From Maricaulis sp965242785 (GTDB lineage: Bacteria; Pseudomonadota; Alphaproteobacteria; Caulobacterales; Maricaulaceae), in NCBI GenBank assembly GCA_965242785.1, contig CBDETA010000002.1, positions 248,001-312,000 of the forward strand: a stretch of DNA of 64,000 nucleotides. Reading direction: 5' to 3'. The notes beneath the pieces were generated by a model, which made no database searches, was not told where the DNA came from, and saw only the letters and a program-made list of their open reading frames with translations. Each line of letters starts with the position of its first letter. Position 1 is the stretch's first letter. The translations under genes were made by a program, and so were the position numbers. Shown in pieces: positions 7,706 to 16,261 of this stretch.

Positions 7706-8299
7706 ATGGCTGAGCAAACCGCCGATAACGAACCGTCGATGGAAGAAATCCTCTCCTCGATCCGACGGATCATTAACGAGGATGATGACGACGCCCCGGC
7801 AGCCGAGGCGGAACCGGCCGAGGAGGAGTCCAACTCCCAGGGCGATGTCGACGCCATGTTTGACAATATCGGCGAGGACGAGGGCGATGACGTGCTCGAG
7901 CTCACCGAGAAGGTCGATGAGGGCGATGGCGGCACCGATCCCCTGGCGGTGGATGATGATCTGATGATCGTCGACCGTGAGGAAGAGGAAGAAGAGCCGG
8001 TCGCCTTTGACGCCCCGGAACCTGAGCCGGAGCCTGAGCCCGAAATCGATTTCGATGCCCTGGAAGACGAGGTCTCCGACGGCATCATGTCCGAACCGGC
8101 CGCCAGTGCCGCCATGGGCTCCTTCCACACCCTGGCCGAGAATATCCGCATTTCCGAGGAGGAAGGCCGCACCCTGGAGGGCGTCGTCCGCGCCCTGCTG
8201 CGTCCGATGCTGAAGGAATGGCTGGATGCCAACCTGCCGTCCATCGTGGACGAGAAGGTCCAGGCCGAAATCGACCGCGTGGCCCGCCGCCGGCGGTAG
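7706..8299 (+). CDS. popZ: PopZ, polar organizing protein (DUF2497)
   Basis: 197-residue acidic, largely disordered scaffold protein that self-assembles at cell poles. There it anchors the chromosome centromere through ParB and recruits cell-cycle kinases in Caulobacter. It has the three diagnostic regions: a short N-terminal partner-binding helix with EPSMEEILSSIRRIINED (about 9-26); a Glu/Asp/Pro-rich linker (about 27-130, with EPEPEPEPE); and a C-terminal oligomerisation region of helices ending in SIVDEKVQAEIDRVARRRR. The gene lies between tolC and valS, and a UUCG-looped terminator follows it. A near-consensus CtrA box lies upstream. The linker is longer and more acidic than average, though this part varies freely between species. 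Confidence 0.93.
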   Translation: MAEQTADNEPSMEEILSSIRRIINEDDDDAPAAEAEPAEEESNSQGDVDAMFDNIGEDEGDDVLELTEKVDEGDGGTDPLAVDDDLMIVDREEEEEEPVAFDAPEPEPEPEPEIDFDALEDEVSDGIMSEPAASAAMGSFHTLAENIRISEEEGRTLEGVVRALLRPMLKEWLDANLPSIVDEKVQAEIDRVARRRR

Positions 8300-8326
8300 A
8301 GGGTACAGTCCCCGGATCCAGAACAA

Positions 8327-8353
8327 GGGCGTGCCTTCGGGTGCGCCTTTTTT
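8327..8353 (+). terminator. Intrinsic terminator after popZ
   Basis: Eight-base-pair stem GGCGTGCC/GGTGCGCC (two central G-U pairs) capped by a TTCG tetraloop and followed by six T residues. It ends popZ transcription 28 bp after the stop codon and separates popZ from valS. Confidence 0.8.
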
Positions 8354-8380
8354 CTTTGGGCGCTGTGCTGGGCGCCGAAC

Positions 8381-8585
8381 ATCCTCGCCCTTGATGGGCG
8401 AGGGGGACCGCGAAGCGGTGGAGTGGGTGGGGGCGAGGTTTATCCAGTCGTGCCGCCACCGGGATTCGCAGCGCTTCGCGCTTTCACCCCTTCCGTCTCG
8501 CCACTTCGTGGCGATCCCTTCGTCGCGTCGGACATGCCCCCGGCATGTCCTTGGGCTCCTCAGTCCCCATCAAGGGGAAGGATGG
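8381..8585 (+). repeat. MITE-like intergenic element, full copy 1
   Basis: About 205 bp between popZ and valS. The left end ATCCTCGCCCTTGATGGG is an imperfect inverted copy of the right end CCCCATCAAGGGGAAGGAT. The interior holds GGTGGAGTGGGTGGGGGCGAGG and AGCGCTTCGCGCTTTCACCC, both also found in the copy at 25812-26010. It has no coding capacity. The remainder of this 402-bp gene-free stretch (8586-8701) shows nothing recognisable. Confidence 0.65.
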
Positions 8586-8701
8586 TCAGAAACCTGACCC
8601 ACAAAACGCCCCCATCAGCAGCTTGCGGGCTGACTTTCCCGGCCAGATTGCCATAACAGTGCGAGCGCGCGTGTGCGCGGCCCAAACAGACGCGGATCCC
8701 C

Positions 8702-11392
8702 ATGATGGACAAGACATTCAACCCCCAGGACGCCGAAACCCCGATCTATGAGGCGTGGGAGCAGTCCGGTGCGTTCCAGCCGATTGATGATGACAATGCG
8801 GAAGCCTTCTCCATCGTCATTCCGCCGCCCAACGTCACGGGGCGTCTGCATATCGGTCACGCGCTGAACAACACGCTGCAGGACGTGCTGGTGCGCTACA
8901 AGCGCATGCTGGGCTGTTCGGTACTGTGGCAGCCGGGCACCGACCATGCGGGTATCGCCACGCAGATGGTGGTCGAGCGCCAGCTGGCCCAGGAAGGCAA
9001 TATCTCGCGCCGGGACATGGGCCGCGAGGCTTTCATCGAGCGGGTCTGGAAGTGGAAAGAGGAAAGCGGCGGGGCGATCCTGCAGCAATTGCGCCGGCTG
9101 GGCGCCAGCTGTGACTGGTCGCGTGAACGCTTCACCCTGGACGAGGGCCTGTCCAAGGCGGTGCTGAAGGTGTTTGTGGAACTGCACAGGCAGGGCCTCA
9201 TTTATCGCGACAAGCGGCTGGTGAACTGGGACCCGCATTTCCAGACCGCGATCTCGGATCTGGAAGTGGAGAACCGCGAGACCCAGGGGCATTTCTGGCA
9301 TTTCGCCTATCCGCTGGCCGATGGCTCCGGTGAGCTGGTGGTGGCCACCACGCGCCCGGAAACCGTGCTGGGCGACAGTGCGGTGGCGGTGCACCCGGAG
9401 GATGAGCGCTACAAGCACCTGATCGGCAAGATGATCCGCCTGCCGATCGCGGATGTCGAGATCCCGATCGTCGCCGACGAGCATGCCGATCCGGAACAGG
9501 GCACGGGCTGCGTGAAGATCACGCCGGCGCACGACTTCAACGACTTCGAAGTCGGCCAGCGTCACGACCTGCCCAAGGTCAATATCCTGGACCGTGAAGC
9601 GCGCCTCCTGACCGAGGATGACGGCACGGGCGGTCTTGAGCGCATTCCGGCGGAGTGGCGCGGTCTGGACCGTTTCGAGGCCCGCAAGAAGCTGGTCGCG
9701 AAAATGGACGAGCTCGGCCTGCTTCGCGCGGTCGAGGACAAGGTGATCCAGCAGCCCTATGGCGACCGCTCCGGCGTGGTGATCGAGCCCTGGCTGACGG
9801 ACCAGTGGTTCGTGAAGGCGGATGTGCTGGCCAAGGAGGCAATTGCCGCCGTCGAGGATGGCCGCACCACCTTCCACCCGAAAACCTGGGAAAAGACCTA
9901 TTTTGAATGGATGCGCAACATCCAGCCCTGGTGCATCTCGCGCCAGCTGTGGTGGGGGCATCGGGTTCCGGCGTGGTATGATGAGAATGGCGATTTCTAC
10001 GTCGCGGAAACCGAAGACGCTGCGCGGGAACAGGCGCGTGCCAAGCATGGCAAGGATGTGCCGCTGACGCAGGACGAAGACGTCCTCGACACCTGGTTCT
10101 CCTCCGCGCTCTGGCCCTTCTCCACGCTGGGCTGGCCGGATGACACGCCGGAAATCGTCAACCGGTTCTACCCGACCTCGGTGCTGATCACCGCCTTCGA
10201 CATCATTTTCTTCTGGGTCGCCCGGATGATGATGCAGGGCCTGCACTTCATGAAAGATGCGGACGGCAATCCCCAGATTCCCTTCAAGGATGTCTATATC
10301 CACGCCCTCGTCCGGGACGAGAAGGGCCAGAAGATGTCGAAGGCGAAGGGCAATGTCACAGACCCCATTGAGCTGATCGACGAATACGGCGCGGACGCGG
10401 TTCGGTTCACGCTCTTGGCCCAGGCCGGGCAAGGGCGCGATATCCGCATGTCCAAGGAACGCGTTGAAGGCTATCGCAATTTCGGCACCAAGCTGTGGAA
10501 TGCGGCGCGCTTCTGCGAGATGAATGAGTGCGTGACGCCGGCCGGTTTCGATCCGAAATCCGTCACCAACACCGTCAACCAGTGGATCCTCTCCGAAGCG
10601 GCCGCGACGGTGAAGGCGATCAATGCCGGACTGGATGGCTATCGCTTCAATGATGCGGCGGCTGCGGCCTACCGCTTCGTCTGGAACGTGTTCTGCGACT
10701 GGCATCTGGAGCTCGCCAAACCCTTGCTGCAGGGCGAGGACGAGGCGGCCAAGGCCGAGACCCGGGCGACGACCGCCTATGTGCTCGACCAGGCGCTGAA
10801 AATGCTCCACCCCTTCATGCCCTTCGTCACCGAGGCGCTGTGGGGCCAGACCGGCACGCGCGAGACCCAGCTGATCACGGCGTCCTGGCCGCAGCTGGAC
10901 GGGCTGGAGAATGCCGACGCCACCGCCGAGATGGGCTGGCTGATCGATCTCATCACCGATATCCGCCGCCTGCGCGCCGAGATGAACGTGCCCGCCGGCG
11001 CGCAGATCCCGCTGATTGCCGTGGGGGCCAATGCCGAGACCGTTGCGCGGCTGGAACGCCACCAGGCGCTGATCCAGCGCATGGCGCGCCTGGCCGATAT
11101 CGGCGTCGCCGACAGCGTGCCGCCGGCTTCGGCCCAGACGGTTCTGGGTGAGGCCACACTGGCCCTGCCGCTGGAAGGCGTCATCGATTTTGCTGCCGAA
11201 CGCAGCCGGATCGAAAAGGAGCTGGCCAAGCTGGACGGCGAGATCACCCGGCTGGAGAAAAAGCTCGGCAACGAGAAATTCGTCGCCAATGCGCCCGCCG
11301 AAGTGGTTGCGGAGCAGCGCGAAAAACTGGCGGACTATGCCCAGCAGAAAGCCAAGATGGGCGAGGCGCTCGAGCGGTTGCAGGGGATGTGA
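8702..11392 (+). CDS. valS: Valyl-tRNA synthetase
   Basis: 896-residue class I aminoacyl-tRNA synthetase that charges tRNA-Val. HIGH motif at residues 50-53 (within PPPNVTGRLHIGHALNN). The editing (CP1) domain spans about 180-370, with ATTRPET and TGCVKITPAHD. KMSKA, the KMSKS loop, is at about 545-549. There is an anticodon-binding domain (about 610-760) and a C-terminal coiled coil (about 825-896) that grips the tRNA elbow. The length fits bacterial ValRS. ATG 8702 and ATG 8705 are adjacent alternatives. The stop codon overlaps the start of the next gene (TGATG), indicating translational coupling. Confidence 0.98.
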   Translation: MMDKTFNPQDAETPIYEAWEQSGAFQPIDDDNAEAFSIVIPPPNVTGRLHIGHALNNTLQDVLVRYKRMLGCSVLWQPGTDHAGIATQMVVERQLAQEGNISRRDMGREAFIERVWKWKEESGGAILQQLRRLGASCDWSRERFTLDEGLSKAVLKVFVELHRQGLIYRDKRLVNWDPHFQTAISDLEVENRETQGHFWHFAYPLADGSGELVVATTRPETVLGDSAVAVHPEDERYKHLIGKMIRLPIADVEIPIVADEHADPEQGTGCVKITPAHDFNDFEVGQRHDLPKVNILDREARLLTEDDGTGGLERIPAEWRGLDRFEARKKLVAKMDELGLLRAVEDKVIQQPYGDRSGVVIEPWLTDQWFVKADVLAKEAIAAVEDGRTTFHPKTWEKTYFEWMRNIQPWCISRQLWWGHRVPAWYDENGDFYVAETEDAAREQARAKHGKDVPLTQDEDVLDTWFSSALWPFSTLGWPDDTPEIVNRFYPTSVLITAFDIIFFWVARMMMQGLHFMKDADGNPQIPFKDVYIHALVRDEKGQKMSKAKGNVTDPIELIDEYGADAVRFTLLAQAGQGRDIRMSKERVEGYRNFGTKLWNAARFCEMNECVTPAGFDPKSVTNTVNQWILSEAAATVKAINAGLDGYRFNDAAAAAYRFVWNVFCDWHLELAKPLLQGEDEAAKAETRATTAYVLDQALKMLHPFMPFVTEALWGQTGTRETQLITASWPQLDGLENADATAEMGWLIDLITDIRRLRAEMNVPAGAQIPLIAVGANAETVARLERHQALIQRMARLADIGVADSVPPASAQTVLGEATLALPLEGVIDFAAERSRIEKELAKLDGEITRLEKKLGNEKFVANAPAEVVAEQREKLADYAQQKAKMGEALERLQGM

Positions 11393-12375
11393 TGGGGAAG
11401 GCCGGGGGAAGGCTGGACTGGGACGCGGTCTGGAACGAGACGCTGGGTCCGTGGCTGGAAGGGCTGGAGGCCGAGCGCCAGAGCGCGGTGCGCCAGCGCC
11501 TCTACTGGGTGATCGCCGGCGTGGTGGTGGCCGCCGCACTGGCTGTGGTCTTCCTCTGGTTCACGCCGGTCCCGCAAGTGGCCCTGTTCGGGGGCGGACT
11601 GGCGCTGTTCGGTGGGGCGGCGATCGGGCACCAGCCGGTCAGCCGTCTGCAGAAGCGGGTCAAGCAAAAGCTCAATACGGCCATCGCCGAGGCCCTGTCG
11701 CTGCGCTATGCGGAAAAACCGGCCGAGCCGGCGCGTTTCCAGACCTTTCGCGATTACGGTCTTTTGCCCGGTTATTCCCGGCGCAAGTTCGAGGATCATT
11801 TCTCCGGCGAGCGGCAGGGCTGTGACTTCGAGCTCTACGAGGCGCATCTGGAGCAGAAGCGCCGTTCGAACAAGCGCACCTATTACGTCACCGTCTTCCG
11901 CGGCGCGCTGATCCGCATCACCTTCCCGCGCAAGGTCGCCGGGGTCACCGTCATCACGCGCGACAATGGCTGGTTCAACGGGCTGAGCGCGCTGGGCATG
12001 TCCTGGGGCGGCAAGGGGCTGGAACGGATCGGCCTGGTGGATCCGAAATTCGAGAAGATTTTCGAGGTCTATGGCGATGACCAGGTGATGGCGCGCTACA
12101 TGCTGACCCCGTCCTTCATGGAACGCCTTCTGGCGCTGGAAACGGCGCTGCACGGCAAGAAGGTCCGCGCTATGTTCGACGAGGCTTCCGGCCAGGGCGA
12201 GCTGTTGATCGCGGCCGAGACCGGCAACCGGTTCGAACCGGGATCGATGTCCAGACCGCTGGCCGACAAGGCGCGGGTGCACACCATGGTGCGCGAGCTG
12301 GAAGAGATCCTGGCCGTGATCGATCTGCTGGTTGAGCCGGCGCAGTTCGGGGATCACGCGGCGCCGGGAGCCTGA
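11392..12375 (+). CDS. DUF3137 membrane protein
   Basis: 327-residue protein with a short cytosolic N-terminus, two adjacent transmembrane helices (about 38-82) and a soluble C-terminal domain containing FRDYGLLPGYSRRKFEDHFSG and an immunoglobulin-like beta-rich core. This architecture is that of DUF3137. The function is unknown. The ATG overlaps the valS stop by one base, so it is co-transcribed and coupled with valS. An in-frame GTG three bases earlier is possible. It ends 32 bp before the convergent pyc gene. Confidence 0.75.
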   Translation: MGKAGGRLDWDAVWNETLGPWLEGLEAERQSAVRQRLYWVIAGVVVAAALAVVFLWFTPVPQVALFGGGLALFGGAAIGHQPVSRLQKRVKQKLNTAIAEALSLRYAEKPAEPARFQTFRDYGLLPGYSRRKFEDHFSGERQGCDFELYEAHLEQKRRSNKRTYYVTVFRGALIRITFPRKVAGVTVITRDNGWFNGLSALGMSWGGKGLERIGLVDPKFEKIFEVYGDDQVMARYMLTPSFMERLLALETALHGKKVRAMFDEASGQGELLIAAETGNRFEPGSMSRPLADKARVHTMVRELEEILAVIDLLVEPAQFGDHAAPGA

Positions 12376-12377
12376 GT

Positions 12378-12397
12378 GGCGCGGCTGACGCCGCGCC
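12378..12397. terminator. Hairpin between convergent genes
   Basis: Perfect 8-bp stem GGCGCGGC/GCCGCGCC with a TGAC loop, in the 32-bp gap between the DUF3137 gene and pyc, which converge. No T-run follows on either strand, so it is at best a weak or factor-assisted terminator. Confidence 0.5.
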
Positions 12398-12407
12398 CCC
12401 CAAAAAG

Positions 12408-15400
12408 CTACTCCACCACCGCCAGCAGATCCTTCGCGTCCACCTGCGTGCCGGCCTTCACCGCCAGGCGTTTCACCGTCCCGGCCTGGGGCGCGGTGAT
12501 CGAGGTTTCCATTTTCATCGCTTCCAGCGTCATCAGGATGTCGCCGGCCTTCACGCTCTGGCCCTCGGCGGCCACCAGGGTGGCGATGAGGCCGGGCATG
12601 GGGGCCGGGACGTGGGCGGGATTGGCCATGTCGGCCTTTTCATTGGCTTCCACGGAGGAGGCGACGGAGCGGTCGTCGACGCGGATGACGCGGGGCTGGC
12701 CGTTGAGTTCGAAGAAGACCTCGCGATGGCCGTGATCATCGGCCTCGCCGATGGCCATCAGGCGGATGTTCAGCGTCTTGCCCTTGTCGATATCGACGCT
12801 GATCTCCTCGCCCGGCTCCATGCCGTAGAAGAAGACCGGGGTGGGCAGTTTGTCGACGCGGCCGAACTGGGCGCGGTGCTGTTCGTAGTCCGCAAAGACC
12901 TTGGGATACATCACCGCGGAGGCGACGTCGTTCTCGTTCACCGGGCGCTCGCCATGACCCTTGATGGTGGCGCGCACGGCGTCGAAATCGACCGGGGCAA
13001 GGTGTTTGCCCGGACGGTCGGTGGAGGCCTTTTCGCCCTTCAGCGCCTTGGCCTGCAGGGCTTTCGGCCAGCCGCCCGGCGGTTGTCCCAGATCGCCGCG
13101 CAGAAGGCCGATGACACTGTCCGGGAAGGTGATCTCGGTGTCCGGTGACATCACGTCCTCGACCGTCAGGCCGGAGGAGACCATGTAGAGCGCCATGTCG
13201 CCGACGACCTTGGAGGAGGGCGTCACCTTGACGATGTCGCCGAACATCCGGTTGACGTCGGCATACATCTTGGCGACCTCGTGCCAGCGTTCGGCCAGGC
13301 CGACGGCGCGGGCCTGTTCCTTCAGATTGGTGAACTGGCCGCCGGGCATTTCGTGCAGATAAACCTCCGATGCGCCCGAACGCAGGTCTGACTCGAAGGC
13401 GGCGTACTGCGTGCGCACGTCTTCCCAATAGTCCGAGAAGCGGCGGATCGTGGCCGGGTCGAGCCCGCTGTCGCGGTCGGTATCGCCCAGGGCCGTGACA
13501 ATGGAGCCGAGATTGGCCTGGGAGGTGAGGCCGGAGAAACTGTCCATCGCCGCGTCGACCGCATCGGCTCCGGCTTCACAGGCGGCCAGCACGGTGGCGG
13601 CCGCAATGCCCGAAGTGTCGTGCGTGTGGTAGTGGATCGGCAGGCCGGTTTCGTCCTTGAGCGCCTTGACCAGCGTGCGGATCTGGGCCGGACGCGCCAG
13701 GCCCGCCATGTCCTTGATGCCGAGGATGTGGGCGCCGGCGGATTTCAGCTCGCGGCCGAGATCGAGATAATAGTCCAGCTGGTATTTCGGCCGGTTCGGA
13801 TTGCCCAGATCGCCGGTATAGCAGATCGCCGCTTCGCAGACCTTGCCGGTCTTGAGCACCGACTCCATGGCGACCTTCATGTTCTCGGCCCAGTTCAGGC
13901 TGTCGAAGACACGGAAGACGTCGATGCCGGTCTCTGCTGCCTGTCGCACGAAATGGTCGACGGCATTGTCGGGATAATTGGTGTAGCCAACGGCGTTGGA
14001 GGCCCGCAGCAGCATTTGCAGCATCACATTGGGGATGCGCTCGCGCAGTTCTTCCAGACGGTCCCAGCTGTCCTCTTTCAAGAAACGCAGGGCGACGTCG
14101 AAGGTGGCTCCGCCCCAGCACTCGATCGAGAACAGGTCCGGCAGGTGTTCGGCATAGGCATCGGCCACTGCCACCATGTCATAGGAGCGCATGCGGGTGG
14201 CCAGCAGGGACTGGTGCGCATCGCGCATGGTGGTGTCGGTGATTAATGCCTGTTTCTGGGCCAGCATCCAGTCGCGCAGGCCTTCCGGGCCCTGCCGGTC
14301 GAGGATCTGCTTGGTGCCGTCCTTCAGCGGCGCGCCGGTCAGCGCGGGCGGCACCGGCGTACGGGCATGGGCCGGAGGCAGGGGACGGCCCTTTACTTCC
14401 GGATTTCCGTTCACCGACACGTCGGCGATGAAGGTCAAAAGCCGGGTCGCGCGGTCGCGGCGCTTGGGGAAGTCGAACAGGGCCGGCGTGGTGTCGATGA
14501 AGCGGGTGGTGATGTTGCCGGACACGAAATCCGGGTGGTTGATGACGTTTTCCAGGAAGGCGATATTGGTCGACACGCCCCGGATCCGGAACTCGCGCAG
14601 GGCCCGGTCCATCCGCCGCACGGCTTCTTCCGGTGTCGCGGCCCAGGCGGTGACCTTTTCCAGAAGGCTGTCGAAATAGCGCGTGATCACGGCGCCGGAA
14701 TAGGCCGTGCCGCCATCCAGGCGGATGCCGAAGCCGGTGGCACCGCGATAGGCGGTGATGCGGCCGTAATCGGGGGTGAAATTGTTCTGCGGGTCTTCGG
14801 TGGTGACCCGGCATTGCAGGGCGTGACCGTGCAGGATGATGTCGGCCTGTTCGGGCACGCCGGTCTCGGCCGTGTTGCCGATATGGCCGCCGCGGGCGAT
14901 CTGGATCTGGGCGCGGACAATGTCGATCCCGGTCACTTCCTCGGTGACGGTGTGCTCGACCTGGACGCGCGGATTGACCTCGATGAAGTAGAATTGGCTG
15001 GTGTCGGCATCCAGCAGGAATTCCACCGTGCCGGCGCCGCAATAGCCGGCATGGCGCGTGAGGCGCAGGGCGGCTTCGCAGATGGCGTTGCGGGTTGCGT
15101 CATCCATGTCCGGGGCGGGCGCGCGCTCGACGACTTTCTGGTTGCGGCGCTGGACGGTGCAGTCGCGCTCCCAGAGATGGACGAGATTGCCGTGGCTGTC
15201 GCCGAGGATCTGGACCTCGATATGGCGGGCGCGGCGGATCAGTTTTTCCAGATAGACCTCGCCATTGCCGAAAGCGCTTTCCGCCTCGCGCCGGCCGGCT
15301 TCGACCTGGGTCTTGAGCTCGTCCTCATTCTCGACCACGCGCATGCCGCGGCCACCGCCGCCCCAGCTGGCCTTGAGCATCAGGGGATAGCCGACTTCGC

Positions 15401-15872
15401 CGGCCAGTTTCGCCCAGTCTTCGGAGTTGTCCGGCAAAGGCCCGGTGGCGGGCACCACGGGAACATCGGCCTCAACCGCCATGTTGCGGGCGGCGACCTT
15501 GTTGCCCAGGGCGCGCATCACATCGGGGGAGGGGCCGACAAAGGTCAGTCCGGCCGCGGCACAGGCTTCGGCGAAATCGGGGTTTTCCGACAGGAAGCCA
15601 TAGCCGGGATGGACCAGGGTGGCGCCCGACTTCTTGGCGATGGCGATGATGCCCTCAATGTCCAGATAGGCTTTCACCGGCCCCAGACCGGCCCCGACCC
15701 GGTAGCTTTCATCTGCCTTGAACCTGTGGAGGGCGAGCTTGTCCTCCTCGGCATAGATGGCCACGGTCTTCAGGCCCAGCTCGGTCGCCGCACGCATGAT
15801 GCGGATGGCGATTTCGGACCGGTTGGCGACAAGCAGCTTTTCAGGCGTCTGGCGGTGGGGCAACGGGGTCAA
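12408..15872 (-). CDS. pyc: Pyruvate carboxylase
   Basis: 1154-residue single-chain biotin enzyme that makes oxaloacetate from pyruvate, bicarbonate and ATP (anaplerosis). It has biotin carboxylase with ATP-grasp at about 10-460 (MLKASWGGGGRGM), carboxyltransferase from about 540 (ITDTTMRDAHQSLLATRMR, a metal-binding TIM barrel), the PC tetramerisation region, and a C-terminal biotinyl domain with LEAMKMET (biotinylated Lys near 1119). No ATG fits: an in-frame stop lies 24 bases upstream, so translation starts at TTG 15872 or TTG 15863. A strong GAGGAGGAG directly precedes 15872, and its spacing suits the second TTG better. A LacI-type operator sits about 30 bp upstream, suggesting sugar-dependent control. 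Confidence 0.96.
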   Translation of the reverse strand: MTPLPHRQTPEKLLVANRSEIAIRIMRAATELGLKTVAIYAEEDKLALHRFKADESYRVGAGLGPVKAYLDIEGIIAIAKKSGATLVHPGYGFLSENPDFAEACAAAGLTFVGPSPDVMRALGNKVAARNMAVEADVPVVPATGPLPDNSEDWAKLAGEVGYPLMLKASWGGGGRGMRVVENEDELKTQVEAGRREAESAFGNGEVYLEKLIRRARHIEVQILGDSHGNLVHLWERDCTVQRRNQKVVERAPAPDMDDATRNAICEAALRLTRHAGYCGAGTVEFLLDADTSQFYFIEVNPRVQVEHTVTEEVTGIDIVRAQIQIARGGHIGNTAETGVPEQADIILHGHALQCRVTTEDPQNNFTPDYGRITAYRGATGFGIRLDGGTAYSGAVITRYFDSLLEKVTAWAATPEEAVRRMDRALREFRIRGVSTNIAFLENVINHPDFVSGNITTRFIDTTPALFDFPKRRDRATRLLTFIADVSVNGNPEVKGRPLPPAHARTPVPPALTGAPLKDGTKQILDRQGPEGLRDWMLAQKQALITDTTMRDAHQSLLATRMRSYDMVAVADAYAEHLPDLFSIECWGGATFDVALRFLKEDSWDRLEELRERIPNVMLQMLLRASNAVGYTNYPDNAVDHFVRQAAETGIDVFRVFDSLNWAENMKVAMESVLKTGKVCEAAICYTGDLGNPNRPKYQLDYYLDLGRELKSAGAHILGIKDMAGLARPAQIRTLVKALKDETGLPIHYHTHDTSGIAAATVLAACEAGADAVDAAMDSFSGLTSQANLGSIVTALGDTDRDSGLDPATIRRFSDYWEDVRTQYAAFESDLRSGASEVYLHEMPGGQFTNLKEQARAVGLAERWHEVAKMYADVNRMFGDIVKVTPSSKVVGDMALYMVSSGLTVEDVMSPDTEITFPDSVIGLLRGDLGQPPGGWPKALQAKALKGEKASTDRPGKHLAPVDFDAVRATIKGHGERPVNENDVASAVMYPKVFADYEQHRAQFGRVDKLPTPVFFYGMEPGEEISVDIDKGKTLNIRLMAIGEADDHGHREVFFELNGQPRVIRVDDRSVASSVEANEKADMANPAHVPAPMPGLIATLVAAEGQSVKAGDILMTLEAMKMETSITAPQAGTVKRLAVKAGTQVDAKDLLAVVE

Positions 15873-15902
15873 CTCCTCCTCGGCGGCACCGGATCATTGC
15901 AA

Positions 15903-15918
15903 ATGGTACCGATACCAT
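15903..15918. promoter_or_regulatory. LacI-family-type operator upstream of pyc
   Basis: ATGGTA-CCGA-TACCAT is a perfect 6-bp dyad around a central CG step, the TGGTA-N-CG-N-TACCA pattern typical of LacI-family repressor sites. It lies 30 bp upstream of the pyc start on the minus strand and about 340 bp upstream of the divergent serine hydrolase. The cognate regulator is not in the window. Confidence 0.6.
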
Positions 15919-16261
15919 GAAACGCGTTTCGGAGCCGTTTGGGAAGAAGAATGTTGCGGATGCGAACAGTTGTGCGGCGCCATTCCTGGACCGGACTTGC
16001 GCCGGCGGGCCGTCTCCAACAGGACTTCGGCGGGTCTTGGGCAGTCCGCTTTCCACCACATCTTGTGGCTCCCGGATCCCGGCCTTGTGCGCGGGTGAGA
16101 GCCAAGGGGTAAAGGGAAATCCGTCCGGCGTCCATGGGGGAGAACGCGGTCGTTGGAACCGGGCCGACATCGGCTCAGAGAGCTCTGACAGCTGGAAGAA
16201 TGTTGGCGCTAACAACCAGGTGTGAGAGGGTTCGTGCCAAAGCAATGAAACGGGGGGCGTG
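15919..16261. other. Intergenic stretch without recognised genes
   Basis: Together with 15873-15918 this makes a 389-bp gap between the divergent genes pyc and the serine hydrolase. Apart from the LacI-type operator I see no tRNA, terminator or convincing small gene. An ORF starting at 15917 gives low-complexity protein without family features. It may hold the promoters for both neighbours. Confidence 0.5.

Noticed and set aside
8615..11539. 974-codon open frame antisense to valS
   Set aside because: valS is unmistakable on the plus strand. The antisense frame has no domains and reflects high third-position GC.
15917..16225. Small ORF starting in the LacI-type operator
   Set aside because: No family features, no ribosome site, and it starts inside a DNA-binding palindrome.
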